Positions 25,101 through 35,408 of a stretch of DNA of 64,000 nucleotides are shown here, piece by piece. The stretch covers positions 2,825,869 to 2,889,868 of the forward strand of contig NZ_LT575476.1 of assembly GCF_900086655.1 (NCBI RefSeq). The letters run 5' to 3'. The position numbers and the translations under genes are program-made. This stretch comes from Paenibacillus tuaregi (GTDB taxonomy: Bacteria; Bacillota; Bacilli; Paenibacillales; Paenibacillaceae). Under the pieces are notes generated by a model that was given only the letters and a program-made list of their open reading frames with translations, was not told the DNA's origin and searched no databases. Each line of letters opens with the position of its first letter. Position 1 is the stretch's first letter.

Positions 25101-28100
25101 TGTACCGTTCCTCCTGGCTGGCGGCGGGAGCAGATGCGAGAGCAGAAGCTACTTCTTCCTGAGAATTATCGCCCTGATTGAGAATACTTGTGAAAATGAT
25201 CGGCACGATAGCTTTGGACGGCTCTTTGCTTCTTGCGAGCAGCTCACGGGTTACGCGGACACCGCTGAAATAACGGTGATCCATATCCCGAAGAAGCTGC
25301 TGCTGGTGACGAATCGCTCTTTGAATGAACGGCGCCAACTGCCGATTGTCGATCTCAAGCAATGTAAGTGATGTGAAATCCCCGATCACCTCGGTTACTT
25401 CCGGATGAAGCGGCAGCCGATTGAACAAAGTCAAGTTCAGCGAGAAATGCGATTTACGGCTCCAGGTGGTGATAATCTCGGCAAAAGCCGACAGGAGAAT
25501 GACCGTTGGTGTAATTCCATAGCCTTCGGCCCGCTTTTTCAATTGCTGCCAGTGAGCCTGGGTTAACGTATGCCGTCTTCTTCTGAATTCCGGCTTCTCA
25601 ATCTGTGCCGGGTCTTTCACAAGCTCAAGCTGAGGGCCCATTGGCAAGTCAGGAAGACGCTCCAGCCAGTAAGCCTCGGACCGGCGGAACAAGTCGGTGT
25701 GCTCAATCTGCTCACATGCCAGTACATAATCTCTGAACGATAACTCAAGGGGCCGTAAATCAGTGGCGGGATCAAGATAAGCCGCTGAGATATCCCGAAT
25801 CAACAGTTCCAGGCTCCATGCATCGGCGATGAGCAGGTCCACACTGATGTGAAGCCGGACCATCCCCCCTGGGAGAGCCGTGGCCCTGATATCAAATAAT
25901 GGCCAATTGTAACAATCTATCATCTGATGCGACATTTCTTCCCGCAGGGACCCTATATGGCTGATCTTAGCCTCCTCTGAAGCCAGCCGCATATCATAGC
26001 TCCGAACCTGGTATTTAGGAACTATAGGCAAAATCTGCTGTTGCCCGTTCGGAAGCATCACAGCTCTCAGCATTTCGTGGCGTTCAACCATTTGATTGAT
26101 AACCATCTCAAACTTTGCGATATCCAGATCGGGCATGTCGTTTTCGAAATACATATGGGTAGAGACATTTCCCAAATCCAGGTCTGCCGAACGTCCGATC
26201 CAGTAGGCTTTCTGCACATCGGTGAGAGGAAACGGATCATATCTTTCGGCGAGCTTGTTCTCGACTTCCGGAAGATCCGTGTACAATCCCAGTCCAGTTT
26301 TGACCTGGTGCTCAACCAGGACGGCAAGCTCCTCGACAGTTGGATGATCGAAAAATTGCTGCATTGTAATCTCTGTGCCCAGCGTTTTGTTAAGCATAAA
26401 TAGAATCTGGGTGGCCAGCAGGGAATGTCCTCCAAGCTCAAAGAACGTTTCCCCCAGATGGGTAATTTCAACCCCAAGCGAGCTCTCCCAAACATTTTTG
26501 ATATATTCCTTGTAATCCTTTACGTCTTGCTGAGAGAGACCCGTACTTCTCGTAGAATCCTTACTTGAACTTAGAGGCCCAATCCAATAGGTCTCGCGCT
26601 CAAACGGGTATGTCGGCAGCTGCAGCTTAGATCTTGGCTCATGAGCATAATAGCTCCGCCAATCCGGACAGATGCCAGCGACCCACAGGATGGCCAGTTG
26701 TGTCTGAACCCAGCCCGGTCCATCCTCCGATAAATCAGCTAATTTGCCAGACCCATTTGTTTCCAGGCAGCCAAATTCGAGCACAAAACCCGGTTCAAGG
26801 CTGGACGGGCTGATCTGCAAGGGCTGATCTTCGTCTTGTTCCCCCGACTGAATCAACTGCTCCAGGACGCGGGAAATGCTGTATCTTCCGCTAAGCGACT
26901 GGGCTACCCAATAGCCAACTCCCTCTCCGGACATGCCTGACGGTTCGATCCCCCATTCTATAAACAGGCGGGCGAGTGCGGTCTGGATTCCCCAGGAGGT
27001 CAGTTTTTCAGTTAACGCTGTGTTTACAGCATGGCCCGATTGGATGGCGGCCTTGAGATCAAAAGGATACTTCTCCCGAATCACGAGGGAGAGGTCCCCA
27101 ATAATTTGCCGAAACTTAGGACTGTGCACGTATAAATCCGCTGCCGCTTTCATGGACAGACCAGGCTTGGATGAGAAATGAAAGATCACCTTCTCCTTCG
27201 ATGCCGGGCCGCGCTTGGCTGCATGATCCAAATTCATAGTGCGAAGCTGCTGCTGCAAATTCTCCTTGTCCCGGAAAACAATCGCGGCCCGATAGTCAAA
27301 TACAGCCCGGCCAGTTTTTAGTGTGTAAGCAAGGTCCTTGAGATTTGCTCCGGGATAATCCTCTAAATACCGGTCCAAGTTAGTACAGATCCGGCTCAAT
27401 GCCTGTCGTGTTTTAGCGGATATCACCAGAAGCTCGCAGTCCGCTTTATCGTTCTCCTCCACCAGCATCTGAGGCTTTGGCGCTTCAGCAAGGACAATAT
27501 GTGCGTTGATCCCGCCAAGACCAAAGGAGCTTACACCGGCGATTCGTCCGTAGTCGCCCGCATCCCAATCGCTGAGCATGTTGTTCACGTAAAATGGACA
27601 ACCCGGCTCCTCCAATCTGGGATTTGGAGTTTCGAAATGAAGACTGGCCGGGATCTGACGGTGTTTCAACGCCAACACGGTTTTGATCAGCCCGGCCATC
27701 CCGGACGCCATCTCAACATGGCCCACATTGGTCTTGGCAGAACCAATTGCACAGAATTGAGTCTCCTGCACAGAAGCGAAAGCCCGGGATAAGGCTTCAA
27801 GCTCAATGTCATCTCCCAGCGGCGTGCCGCTTCCATGAGCCTCGATATAGGAGATTGCCTGAGGAGGAATCTGCGCGATATTTAGCGCTTCGGAAATGAC
27901 GGCTGCTTGGCCGTCAACCCCTGGAGCGGCATAACCGATTCGATTCGCGCCGTCACTGTTTATAGCCGAGCCCTTAATGACCGCATGAATGGTATCCCTG
28001 TCCCGCAGGGCGTCTTCCAGCCGTTTCAGCACGACTATGCCCAGACCATTGCTGTACACCGTCCCTGTAGCCTCGGCATCAAATGCTTTGAGTAGACCGT

Positions 28101-28821
28101 CCGAGGAGGTTAATCCACCTTGCTGATGAACATACCCTGGCACTTGAGGGTACTTGATGGTTACTCCCCCTGCCAGAGCCATATCGCATTGTCCGCTTAA
28201 CAGACTTTCACAGGCAAGATGAGTGGCCACCAGGGAAGTCGAACAGGAGGTTTGAACCGCGACGACAGGCCCCCGGATATTCAGCCTGTAAGCAACCTGA
28301 CTGGTCATATGGTCCTTATCGTTGCCAATCATAAGCTGCAGATCACTGACCGCCTCTTCCTTATCCCGTGCCCCGAGCAGATGATTAATCAAATATGTGC
28401 TGGAGCTCACGCCTGCAAACAATCCCATTAATCCGTCATATTCAAGTGCATTGTATCCCGCCTTCTCAACCGCTTCCCAGGCGCTTTCCAGGAACAGCCG
28501 ATGCTGAGGGTCCATAATTTCCGCTTCCTTCGCCGTCACCTTAAAGAAAGAGGCATCAAAGCGGGCTGTGTTCTCAAGCGCAGTATTTACACGGATAGGC
28601 GAGGAGCCGGAGAGCCGGCTCAGCGGCTCTACTCCGGGATCATCAGATGCCGTAGGCTCAAGCTGAAGTGCATCCACTCCCCTGGCGAGGAGCTCCCAAT
28701 ATTGCTCGACAGATTCTACTCCTGGAAATCGGCACACCATACTGATGATGGCAATGTCATTACTTACATCGTGCTCAGCTTGTAAGTTGCTCAATTTATC
28801 CTCTCCTCCAGTCAAGTTCAT
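22141..28821 (-). CDS. Hybrid PKS-NRPS, KS-psiAT-T-Cy-A(Cys)-Ox-T (ClbK-like)
   Basis: Last megasynthase of the line, 2226 residues (E. coli ClbK is of similar size). KS with active Cys193 and both His motifs (EAHGSGT, KTNVGH). A shortened AT at about 460-720 has lost its GHSxG serine (SGEGVGYW in its place), so the extender must be supplied in trans. T domain with GGHS near 799. Heterocyclisation domain with D995-LLIA-D1000. The A domain reads DLFNLSLIW, a Cys code. An FMN-dependent thiazoline oxidase (McbC/nitroreductase-like, about 1790-2040) is inserted before A10, so the Cys ring should become a thiazole. A final T domain has GGDS near 2151. There is no thioesterase. Its start overlaps the ClbJ-like stop as ATGA. 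Confidence 0.92.
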   Translation of the reverse strand: MNLTGGEDKLSNLQAEHDVSNDIAIISMVCRFPGVESVEQYWELLARGVDALQLEPTASDDPGVEPLSRLSGSSPIRVNTALENTARFDASFFKVTAKEAEIMDPQHRLFLESAWEAVEKAGYNALEYDGLMGLFAGVSSSTYLINHLLGARDKEEAVSDLQLMIGNDKDHMTSQVAYRLNIRGPVVAVQTSCSTSLVATHLACESLLSGQCDMALAGGVTIKYPQVPGYVHQQGGLTSSDGLLKAFDAEATGTVYSNGLGIVVLKRLEDALRDRDTIHAVIKGSAINSDGANRIGYAAPGVDGQAAVISEALNIAQIPPQAISYIEAHGSGTPLGDDIELEALSRAFASVQETQFCAIGSAKTNVGHVEMASGMAGLIKTVLALKHRQIPASLHFETPNPRLEEPGCPFYVNNMLSDWDAGDYGRIAGVSSFGLGGINAHIVLAEAPKPQMLVEENDKADCELLVISAKTRQALSRICTNLDRYLEDYPGANLKDLAYTLKTGRAVFDYRAAIVFRDKENLQQQLRTMNLDHAAKRGPASKEKVIFHFSSKPGLSMKAAADLYVHSPKFRQIIGDLSLVIREKYPFDLKAAIQSGHAVNTALTEKLTSWGIQTALARLFIEWGIEPSGMSGEGVGYWVAQSLSGRYSISRVLEQLIQSGEQDEDQPLQISPSSLEPGFVLEFGCLETNGSGKLADLSEDGPGWVQTQLAILWVAGICPDWRSYYAHEPRSKLQLPTYPFERETYWIGPLSSSKDSTRSTGLSQQDVKDYKEYIKNVWESSLGVEITHLGETFFELGGHSLLATQILFMLNKTLGTEITMQQFFDHPTVEELAVLVEHQVKTGLGLYTDLPEVENKLAERYDPFPLTDVQKAYWIGRSADLDLGNVSTHMYFENDMPDLDIAKFEMVINQMVERHEMLRAVMLPNGQQQILPIVPKYQVRSYDMRLASEEAKISHIGSLREEMSHQMIDCYNWPLFDIRATALPGGMVRLHISVDLLIADAWSLELLIRDISAAYLDPATDLRPLELSFRDYVLACEQIEHTDLFRRSEAYWLERLPDLPMGPQLELVKDPAQIEKPEFRRRRHTLTQAHWQQLKKRAEGYGITPTVILLSAFAEIITTWSRKSHFSLNLTLFNRLPLHPEVTEVIGDFTSLTLLEIDNRQLAPFIQRAIRHQQQLLRDMDHRYFSGVRVTRELLARSKEPSKAIVPIIFTSILNQGDNSQEEVASALASAPAASQEERYSVSQTPQVWLDHQVMERGGELHLNWDAVEELFPQGMLDEMFAAYCLLLELLATSDEVWNLPLPLSDRAAAYLPHREQLSKVDAYHGADSPSETAKRPSSLLSSYHDHVQTRPQAVAILTPERELTYAELNDYADYVAGKLLGLGVKPGEPVAVVMTKGWEQVAAVIGILKAKAAYLPVDASLPSARIAELLRLGEVRAAVVQPDTNQAEWPNLQTVPLTTGCVPEGAYGEIDNEAEARLAYIIYTSGSTGVPKGVMIDHRGAVNTIEAMIHKFGIGRDDVMLSLSSLSFDLSVFDLFGMLSAGGAIVLPDKDRLRDPSHWLELMAKTGVTVWNTVPALMNMLTEYCKDMDSAPLSPLRLVLLSGDWIPLGLPDAIQRLNERTKIISLGGATEASIWSIYYPVELVHPEWSSIPYGRSLRSQRVYVLNERMEECPVGVSGELWIGGMGVAMGYWKDEARTEERFIRHPLTGERLYRTGDKGRYAKDGNIEFLGRDDLQIKVRGHRIELGEIEASLKAHPFVQDAVVVARGEGDRQRLSAYVKVDREQAYGVAGLEGEELITDSVERMVFKLSEPALRKDLGGSRYRLYSSDDPEQSIAPYLRRRSYRQFKSEPIQHESFGKFVAHLAGRTFDGLPFPKFQYGSAGGLYPVQVYFYLKPNAVESLPCGLYYYDRREHQLVLMEENPQMDHFIHSPANRPIFDASAFSIFLIGSMEAIAPMYGEKEGLGYAMMEAGIISQLLEEKGPEHGIGLSQMGTLGFDMIRPLFRLRASDVYLHCLLGGGIEPSQMTLEGQVEEMNLYSSSKGEHKVSKPDIGKAMTAYLKERLPAYMIPADVYELETFPLTPNGKVDRKAIAASAASEPEAPETTPVPSDEQQLPGMLVIQSDIIDAWRQALDRNEISIHDNFFDLGGDSVSMVAVYRELQSKYGSRLTMVELFRYTTIKDLTEFLYQDADGEQGNERQEAEAERANSRRSAMQQFAGKRGSSR

Positions 28822-31800
28822 CTTCTTCGGGTTCGCCTTGCTCCCAGACGCATTTCAGCACGGCTCGCAGCAGCTTCGGCTTCAGCCATCTGTCCCGCGG
28901 TCATGCCGCTGTTACCTCCGATATACTCAAGGAGATTGGATATAGTCGTGTGCCTGAACAAGTCGACAACCGGAATCTCCCGTTTCAGCAGGGATTGAAG
29001 TTCAGCCTGCATTTGAATCAGCTTTAGTGAATTGCCTCCAATATCGAAGAAATGCTCATCAGGACCGATATGCTCCACACCCAAGAGTTTTTTCCAAATG
29101 GCTGCAATCTGCTCCTCCAGTTGAGAACCGGGAGTCCAATCTTCAGGAGCACTGGCGGCCGATAATTTCAGCAGAGCTTGGCGATCAATCTTACCATTTA
29201 CGGTTAAAGGCACCTGCTCCAAAACCTGTATTCGCCGGGGAACCATATATCCAGGCAGCTTGCTTTTGACAAAAGACTTGATTTCTTCTTCATCCACAGC
29301 TTCTGCATTTGTACTATCCATAGTAATAAAGCCGAGGAGCTGCTTTCGCTCCTGCTCTTCATCCACGAGCACAATCGCTTGTTGCACAGATGGATAGGAT
29401 TTAAGCGCGCTTTCAATCTCACTTAGCTCAATGCGGTATCCATTGATCTTGACTTGCAAGTCCTCACGGCCCATGAATTCAATCACCCCATCCGCTCCAT
29501 ATCGCCCCCAGTCTCCGGTACGGTAAAGCCTTTCTCCGGTATGGGGAGAACATATAAATTGACGCTCGGTCCTCTCGGAATCTTTCCAATATCCCGCCGC
29601 AACGCCGACTCCGCCGATATACAATTCACCCGGGACATTCGCCGGACGCTCTTCCATACGCGCATTCATCACATACACGCGCTGGCCTGACATGGATATT
29701 CCGTAAGGAATGCTGGCCCAGGATGGATCAACATCTTCCACCGGGTACAGAATGGACCATATCGCGGCCTCCGTGGCTCCACCAAGTGACACAAACTGCA
29801 TATCCAGATTCAAACGGCGAACCTCTTCCGGAAGGTTCAAGGGAATCCAGTCCCCGCTGAGAAGGCAGATTCTTAGCGAAGGGAGCCGCACGGATGATCG
29901 GCAGTAAGCAACAAGCATACTCATAAAAGCAGGTACGCTGTTCCAGATGGTTACGCCATGCGCATTGATTAGATTCAGCCAGTGTGAAGGATCGCGAAGC
30001 CGGTCTGGTTCTGGCAGCACAATCGCGGCTCCAACGCTCAAAGCACCGAATATATCGTAAACGGATAGATCAAAGCTCAGGGAAGAAAGGCTAAGAACCC
30101 GGTCTTTCGGACCAACCGTGAATCTCTGGTTTATGTCCTTGATTGTGTTGACAGCAGAAGCGTGATTGATCATTACCCCTTTCGGTTTTCCCGTACTTCC
30201 AGAAGTGAACAATACATAAGCAAGCTGATTCGGCCTAACCTTCACACCTTCTAGATTGTTGTCTGCTTCGGAAGCACTCTCACCCACATCCCCTGCAATC
30301 GTCAACCTTACCACCGCTTCAGGCCAAGAAAGCTGACTGCCAATGTTGCCTGATTCAACAAATGCTGCCGCAGCTTCCCCGAGACTAAGGAGCTCAAGGA
30401 TTCGCTCACTAGGCAGAGAGGCGTCAATCGGCAGATAGGCTGCGCCTGCTTTGAGAGCTGCGAGTACAGCCACGATCTGTTCCCAGCCTTTGTGCATAAC
30501 GATTGCCACAAGGTTCCCTGGCTTGATCCTGCAAGCCAGCAGCTCTTTGGCGGCTGCATTCGCAAGCGAGTTTAATTCCAGATAAGTCAGGCAGCGGCTC
30601 GGTGATATGACTGCAAGAGCTTCAGGCTTCTCCCGGACCATGCGTTCAAAATCCTTAGTCAGTACCCCATCCTCGCATACGGGCTCACTTTCGTGAAGCT
30701 TTCCGATTTCCCGAAGCTTGCAGCGATGTTGGAAATCAGCAGCATACTTGCTGGATAGCGGAAGATTCTCTTCCCATATTTCAGTGCTGGAAGCAAGCAG
30801 ATGAAGGAAAGAACAGTACACCTCAAACATTTCATCTCCCATGCCGTCAGGGAACAGCTGCTCCATCACGTCCCAATTAAAGTGCAGCTCCCCTTCCCGT
30901 TCGGAGACCTGATGATCCACCCACACTTGAGGAGTTTGGGAAATACTCCGCGACTCCGTGAGCTCTTCGTTGCGCAGCTTGAATATCCGCTCGAATGATG
31001 AACCGGAAGATTCCGAGTTGGACATATCCAGCAGACTTGTAAATACAACCGGAATCGGTTCGCTTACGATTCCCCGGCGTAGAAGTTGTTCTGTCACACG
31101 AATTCCGCTGTATAACCGGTGGTCCAGATCTGACCAAAGACGGCTCTGCACTTCTTGAGCCCGCCGATAGAACGGGGCTGCAGTGCTGTAATCCACTTCG
31201 AGCAGGCTGACCGTTGTAAAGTCCCCCACTACTTCATTTAATTGGGGGTGTATCGGAAGCCGGTTAAACAAAGTCAGATTCAGCAAGAACCGCGGCTGCT
31301 TGGCATACAAGATGAGTACCTCCGCAAAACAGGCCAGCAGCAGCGCTGATGGAGTCATATTTCTCTTTCGCGCTTTCTCGCGAAGACAGCTCCAGGTCTC
31401 CGAATTCAGCACTGCTTTTCGGCGGCAGAACCGGGGGTTGTCCACCGTGGTCACAGCACCCGCAAGAGGAAGCAGCGGCCCTGGCGGCAGCCCATCGATC
31501 CGCTGCATCCAATACGATTGGGCAATCTGATAGGCTTCCAGAGAGCTCATGCTCACCAGGGAATTCACATAATCGCGGAAGCTCGCATTTAGTTCGGGCA
31601 ATCCCTCATCATGATCGGAGTACAGTTTGGCCCAGTCACTCAGAATAATCTGGAAGCTTCGCGCATCGGCAATCATAAGGTCGATACTCATATGAAGCCG
31701 GGTCACATTCCCGGCTATCTTAACGGCTCTGATGGCAAACATCGGCCAGGTTCCAGGATGAACATAGTGGGACATCTCCTGCCTGATTGCTTCCAGGGTC

Positions 31801-34800
31801 TGTTGGCAAGCTTCTTCTGTATAAGCTGATGCATCAACCTTCCCGAACCGGTAATATGGGACCTCCTTTAACACTTGTTGAATGCCATCAGGCCTAATCA
31901 TCGCCCGAAGCATCGGGTGCCGCTTGATCAATTGCTGAAAACAGCGCTCCAGTCGTTCTAAATCTAAATCCTCAAATTCCATTTCTTGATACACATGCGT
32001 AGCAACTTGTCCTCTGGAACTTAGCGCCTGTCTGCCTGACCAGTAAGCCATCTGAACCTCTGTTAACGGAAATGGCTCAAAGGCTTCATCAGGTGAAGCA
32101 ATATACCGGAGCAGCTCAGGCTCCTGCCGGTCTAAGCCATCAGTTTTCCGGTGACGCAGATGTGAGCTCAGTTTGAAAATGGTGGCGTTTTCCAGCAGCT
32201 CACGCAACGTCAACCCGGCTTTCATTTCCTTGTTTATTTCGTGAAGCAGCCTTACCGCAGACAACGAGTTACCTCCCAAATCAAAGAAGTGGTCATCCAC
32301 TCCGATGGGAGAGCGGCACAGAATCCGTTCCCAGAGTTCCGCAAGCTGGAACTCCATTTGGTCCGCCGGCTCCCGGTAATTTCCGGGGTCGGCCTCCCTG
32401 GAAAGCGGTCGTTTAGCCAAATCGCGGCGGTCTACTTTTTTATTCGGTGTAAGCGGAAGCTCGTCCAGCAGAATGAACCGGTCTGGAATCATATAGGACG
32501 GCAGGGTCTCCCGAAGCTTGCTCTTCCATTTCCCCGTATATTCAGCAGATTCTGTTCCGGCTCCCGTTTCCGAAGCTGTCCAGTACGCTACAAGCGTCCG
32601 CCCTCCCCAAGCATCTTCGGCAGCTACCACAGCTGCGGCTGCAACTTCAGGCTCCGCACATAACCGCTGTTCAATCTCTGCGGGTTCGATCCGGAAGCCG
32701 CGAACCTTGATTTGCTGATCCGCCCTGCCGTAATACTGCATATTCCCGTCAGGAAGCCAGCGTACAAGGTCCCCGGTATCAAATAACCGGTCCTCACCAT
32801 CAAGTAAATCCTTACTGATGAACTTTAAGGCCGTTAGCTCATTTTGATTGTGGTAGCCCGGGGAGACTCCATCTCCTCCGATGTGCAGATTGCCTATCGC
32901 TCCCATCGGGAGCAGCTTGCGTTCTCCGTCCAGAACATAACAGTTCGTCCGGCCAATTGGCCTGCCAATGGGAACGGGTTGAAGACTGTTTTTATCTTGA
33001 AGACGGTACGCTAGTGACCATACTGTTGTTTCTGTAGGACCGTACAGATTCCAAACGTCCCTTCCACGCTGCTGCAATTGCTCGGCCAGATCGGATTGAA
33101 GCTCTTCACCGCCGCAGAGAAGCGTCATTGACTTTGAACCCTGCCAGCCTTCGATGATCAGCATTTTCCAGAGTACTGGCGTTGCCTGCATGAAGGTAGG
33201 GGCGTAGCGGTCGATTTCGCGAATCAAAAGCTGTGCATCCCCGGAGCTGCCGATCTCAGGGAAGATGACGGCGGCTCCATTCGATAGAGGCAGAAACAGC
33301 TCTAACACGAATATATCGAAGGAACACGTCGTCACTGAAAGCAGTGAATCCTCAGGCCGGACCTGGAGAAGCTGCTGCATGGAATGTAGAAAATGTACGG
33401 CATTCCGGTGTGTTATAGGAACCCCTTTGGGTTGTCCAGTGCTGCCCGAGGTATAGATCATATAAGCCAGCTCGGATTGTCCGGGTCCAGGTTCCTCGTA
33501 AGAGTAGTTGTCATTCCTCCAGCAAGCGCTGTCCCTGCCAATCTCCACACAAGTTATGCCTTCGAACATTCCTGTCAGTGATGAACTCTGCACAAGAATA
33601 CAGTCAAGCCCTGCATGATGGGCTATAAATTGTAGGCGTTGTTCAGGAAATGCCGGATCAAGCGGGATATAGGCACATCCGCTCTTCAGAATACCGAGAA
33701 TTCCGACGGCCAATTCCAGGGAAGGAGAGGCGCAAATTCCGATCCGCTGGGAAGGTCCTGTAAGATTCTCGTCCTGTAGGTATGCGGCTAATTGAGTGGA
33801 TTTGCTCATCAGCTCTGCATAAGTGTAAGTTTCCCCTGAGCAGATTAAAGCTGCTGCTGAAGGGGTTAAGCGGGCATGCTCATCCGCCATTGTGTAAAGT
33901 CTGGCCTCTTCCGGATATTGCACCCCTGGACCGGAAGCAGCTGCCAACAGCCGCTGGGTTTCCTGTGGGGACAGCATATTCAAGCTGGACAGCGGCGTGT
34001 GCATTTCCCAAGGAAGCTGCTCAAGCAGCCATAAGTAATTTTCTAGAAAAAAGCTCGCGGTCTCATCGGTATACAAGGCTGAATTGAACTCAAGCGATAT
34101 TTCCATTTCATCCTGATGTTCAATTACTTCCAGAGTCATATCAAATTTGGCGGTGGACTGCGAAATCTCTTGGGGAGCACAGGTCGCTCCCCTCATATGC
34201 TGCAGGGATTCTCCACCCTTTTGGAAGATGAAGAAAATCTGAAATAAAGGAGCAAATGCCGGGTCCCGCTCCGGCTGAATGATATCCAGCACCGTTTCAA
34301 ACGGAACGTTCTGATGCTTAAGTGCCCCTAGGACCGTCCGGGCCGTGCTGCTCAGAACCTGGCTGAAATCGTCCGCTTTTCCGATATCCGTACGAAGGAC
34401 TACATTATTGACAAAGCAGCCAATCATGGACTCCGTCTCTTCCCGGCAGCGTCCCGCAGTAGGCGTGCCAACAAGGATGTCACTTCTGCCGGTATACCTT
34501 GACAGCAAGAGATTAAAGGCAGCCAGCAGCGTCATGAACAGCGTCGCTCCCGCTCCGCGGCCAGCACCTCTTAAAGCCTCGAGCTTCTCGCCTCCAACTT
34601 GTGTCCTAATTGTCTTCCCGCCAAAGGTAAGCTGTCTCGGACGGGCATGATCCGCTGGAATTGTGAAGAAAGGATCTGCTCCCTTCAGCTGCTGCTCCCA
34701 GTACAGAACCTCCTCCTGAAACATATCTCTATCCATCCACTCACGCTGCCAGACTGCATAAGACGGATAATCGTACAGATTCTCAGCACATTCAGGCATG

Positions 34801-35408
34801 TGACCTTGCTCGAGATCGTTGTAAAGCTGTATCCATTCTTCAGTCAGGAGTTTAAGCGACCAGCCGTCCGAGATAATGTGATGCATGACAAAGACTAATA
34901 CATGCTCTACCTTGGAGAGTTGAAACAGACCCACACGAACTAAGGGTGCACAGTCAAGAGAAAAAGCTTCATGAATCAGCGCCCCAGCCTGTTTCTCCAA
35001 ATCCCGAAGCTGATCATCTGCGGTCTCCCCTTGGACCAGAACATGCTGTATGTGGATTTCCACGTCTTCCACTACATATTGCACGGGAACTCCATCATCT
35101 TGAGCAAAACAGGTGCGGAAGCTATCATGTCGCTTCGCTAGCAACTGTAGGCTTTGATCAAGAAGGTCTTGCTTCAGCCGTCCATTGATCCGAATAGCTT
35201 GATGTAGATGATAGCTGGAACCGGTCTCGACCATTTGTTCCATAAGCCACAGACGCTCCTGGCTGAAAGATAATGGGAAGCTGCGTCCTTGGCGTGACAG
35301 CTGTTCCAGCGGAATCTGTGTAACGGGAATCCCGCGTTCCCGGATCTGCTGTTTAAACCACTGTTTCTTATCTGGCGGTAAAGAAGACAGGGCTATTTGT
35401 TGTCCCAT
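28818..35408 (-). CDS. NRPS, C-A(Gly)-T-Cy-A(Cys)-T (ClbJ-like)
   Basis: Two-module peptide synthetase of 2196 residues. Module 1 has a condensation domain with HHIISDG near 173, an A domain whose pocket reads DILQLGLVW (glycine code), and a T domain with GGNS near 1046. Module 2 has a heterocyclisation domain with DLMIAD near 1241 in place of HHxxxDG, an A domain reading DLYNLSLIW (textbook cysteine code), and a T domain with GGNS near 2126. It should add Gly and then a Cys cyclised to thiazoline. Domain order, length and both predicted substrates match ClbJ of colibactin. GGAGGGG lies 7 bases before the ATG, inside the end of the ClbI-like gene (16-base overlap). Confidence 0.93.
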   Translation of the reverse strand: MGQQIALSSLPPDKKQWFKQQIRERGIPVTQIPLEQLSRQGRSFPLSFSQERLWLMEQMVETGSSYHLHQAIRINGRLKQDLLDQSLQLLAKRHDSFRTCFAQDDGVPVQYVVEDVEIHIQHVLVQGETADDQLRDLEKQAGALIHEAFSLDCAPLVRVGLFQLSKVEHVLVFVMHHIISDGWSLKLLTEEWIQLYNDLEQGHMPECAENLYDYPSYAVWQREWMDRDMFQEEVLYWEQQLKGADPFFTIPADHARPRQLTFGGKTIRTQVGGEKLEALRGAGRGAGATLFMTLLAAFNLLLSRYTGRSDILVGTPTAGRCREETESMIGCFVNNVVLRTDIGKADDFSQVLSSTARTVLGALKHQNVPFETVLDIIQPERDPAFAPLFQIFFIFQKGGESLQHMRGATCAPQEISQSTAKFDMTLEVIEHQDEMEISLEFNSALYTDETASFFLENYLWLLEQLPWEMHTPLSSLNMLSPQETQRLLAAASGPGVQYPEEARLYTMADEHARLTPSAAALICSGETYTYAELMSKSTQLAAYLQDENLTGPSQRIGICASPSLELAVGILGILKSGCAYIPLDPAFPEQRLQFIAHHAGLDCILVQSSSLTGMFEGITCVEIGRDSACWRNDNYSYEEPGPGQSELAYMIYTSGSTGQPKGVPITHRNAVHFLHSMQQLLQVRPEDSLLSVTTCSFDIFVLELFLPLSNGAAVIFPEIGSSGDAQLLIREIDRYAPTFMQATPVLWKMLIIEGWQGSKSMTLLCGGEELQSDLAEQLQQRGRDVWNLYGPTETTVWSLAYRLQDKNSLQPVPIGRPIGRTNCYVLDGERKLLPMGAIGNLHIGGDGVSPGYHNQNELTALKFISKDLLDGEDRLFDTGDLVRWLPDGNMQYYGRADQQIKVRGFRIEPAEIEQRLCAEPEVAAAAVVAAEDAWGGRTLVAYWTASETGAGTESAEYTGKWKSKLRETLPSYMIPDRFILLDELPLTPNKKVDRRDLAKRPLSREADPGNYREPADQMEFQLAELWERILCRSPIGVDDHFFDLGGNSLSAVRLLHEINKEMKAGLTLRELLENATIFKLSSHLRHRKTDGLDRQEPELLRYIASPDEAFEPFPLTEVQMAYWSGRQALSSRGQVATHVYQEMEFEDLDLERLERCFQQLIKRHPMLRAMIRPDGIQQVLKEVPYYRFGKVDASAYTEEACQQTLEAIRQEMSHYVHPGTWPMFAIRAVKIAGNVTRLHMSIDLMIADARSFQIILSDWAKLYSDHDEGLPELNASFRDYVNSLVSMSSLEAYQIAQSYWMQRIDGLPPGPLLPLAGAVTTVDNPRFCRRKAVLNSETWSCLREKARKRNMTPSALLLACFAEVLILYAKQPRFLLNLTLFNRLPIHPQLNEVVGDFTTVSLLEVDYSTAAPFYRRAQEVQSRLWSDLDHRLYSGIRVTEQLLRRGIVSEPIPVVFTSLLDMSNSESSGSSFERIFKLRNEELTESRSISQTPQVWVDHQVSEREGELHFNWDVMEQLFPDGMGDEMFEVYCSFLHLLASSTEIWEENLPLSSKYAADFQHRCKLREIGKLHESEPVCEDGVLTKDFERMVREKPEALAVISPSRCLTYLELNSLANAAAKELLACRIKPGNLVAIVMHKGWEQIVAVLAALKAGAAYLPIDASLPSERILELLSLGEAAAAFVESGNIGSQLSWPEAVVRLTIAGDVGESASEADNNLEGVKVRPNQLAYVLFTSGSTGKPKGVMINHASAVNTIKDINQRFTVGPKDRVLSLSSLSFDLSVYDIFGALSVGAAIVLPEPDRLRDPSHWLNLINAHGVTIWNSVPAFMSMLVAYCRSSVRLPSLRICLLSGDWIPLNLPEEVRRLNLDMQFVSLGGATEAAIWSILYPVEDVDPSWASIPYGISMSGQRVYVMNARMEERPANVPGELYIGGVGVAAGYWKDSERTERQFICSPHTGERLYRTGDWGRYGADGVIEFMGREDLQVKINGYRIELSEIESALKSYPSVQQAIVLVDEEQERKQLLGFITMDSTNAEAVDEEEIKSFVKSKLPGYMVPRRIQVLEQVPLTVNGKIDRQALLKLSAASAPEDWTPGSQLEEQIAAIWKKLLGVEHIGPDEHFFDIGGNSLKLIQMQAELQSLLKREIPVVDLFRHTTISNLLEYIGGNSGMTAGQMAEAEAAASRAEMRLGARRTRRR

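Noticed and set aside
22141..35408. Recent duplication or assembly error between the two Cy-A(Cys) modules
   Set aside because: The two modules resemble each other as expected for the same function, but differ throughout at residue level and only one carries the oxidase insertion. ClbJ and ClbK show the same arrangement.
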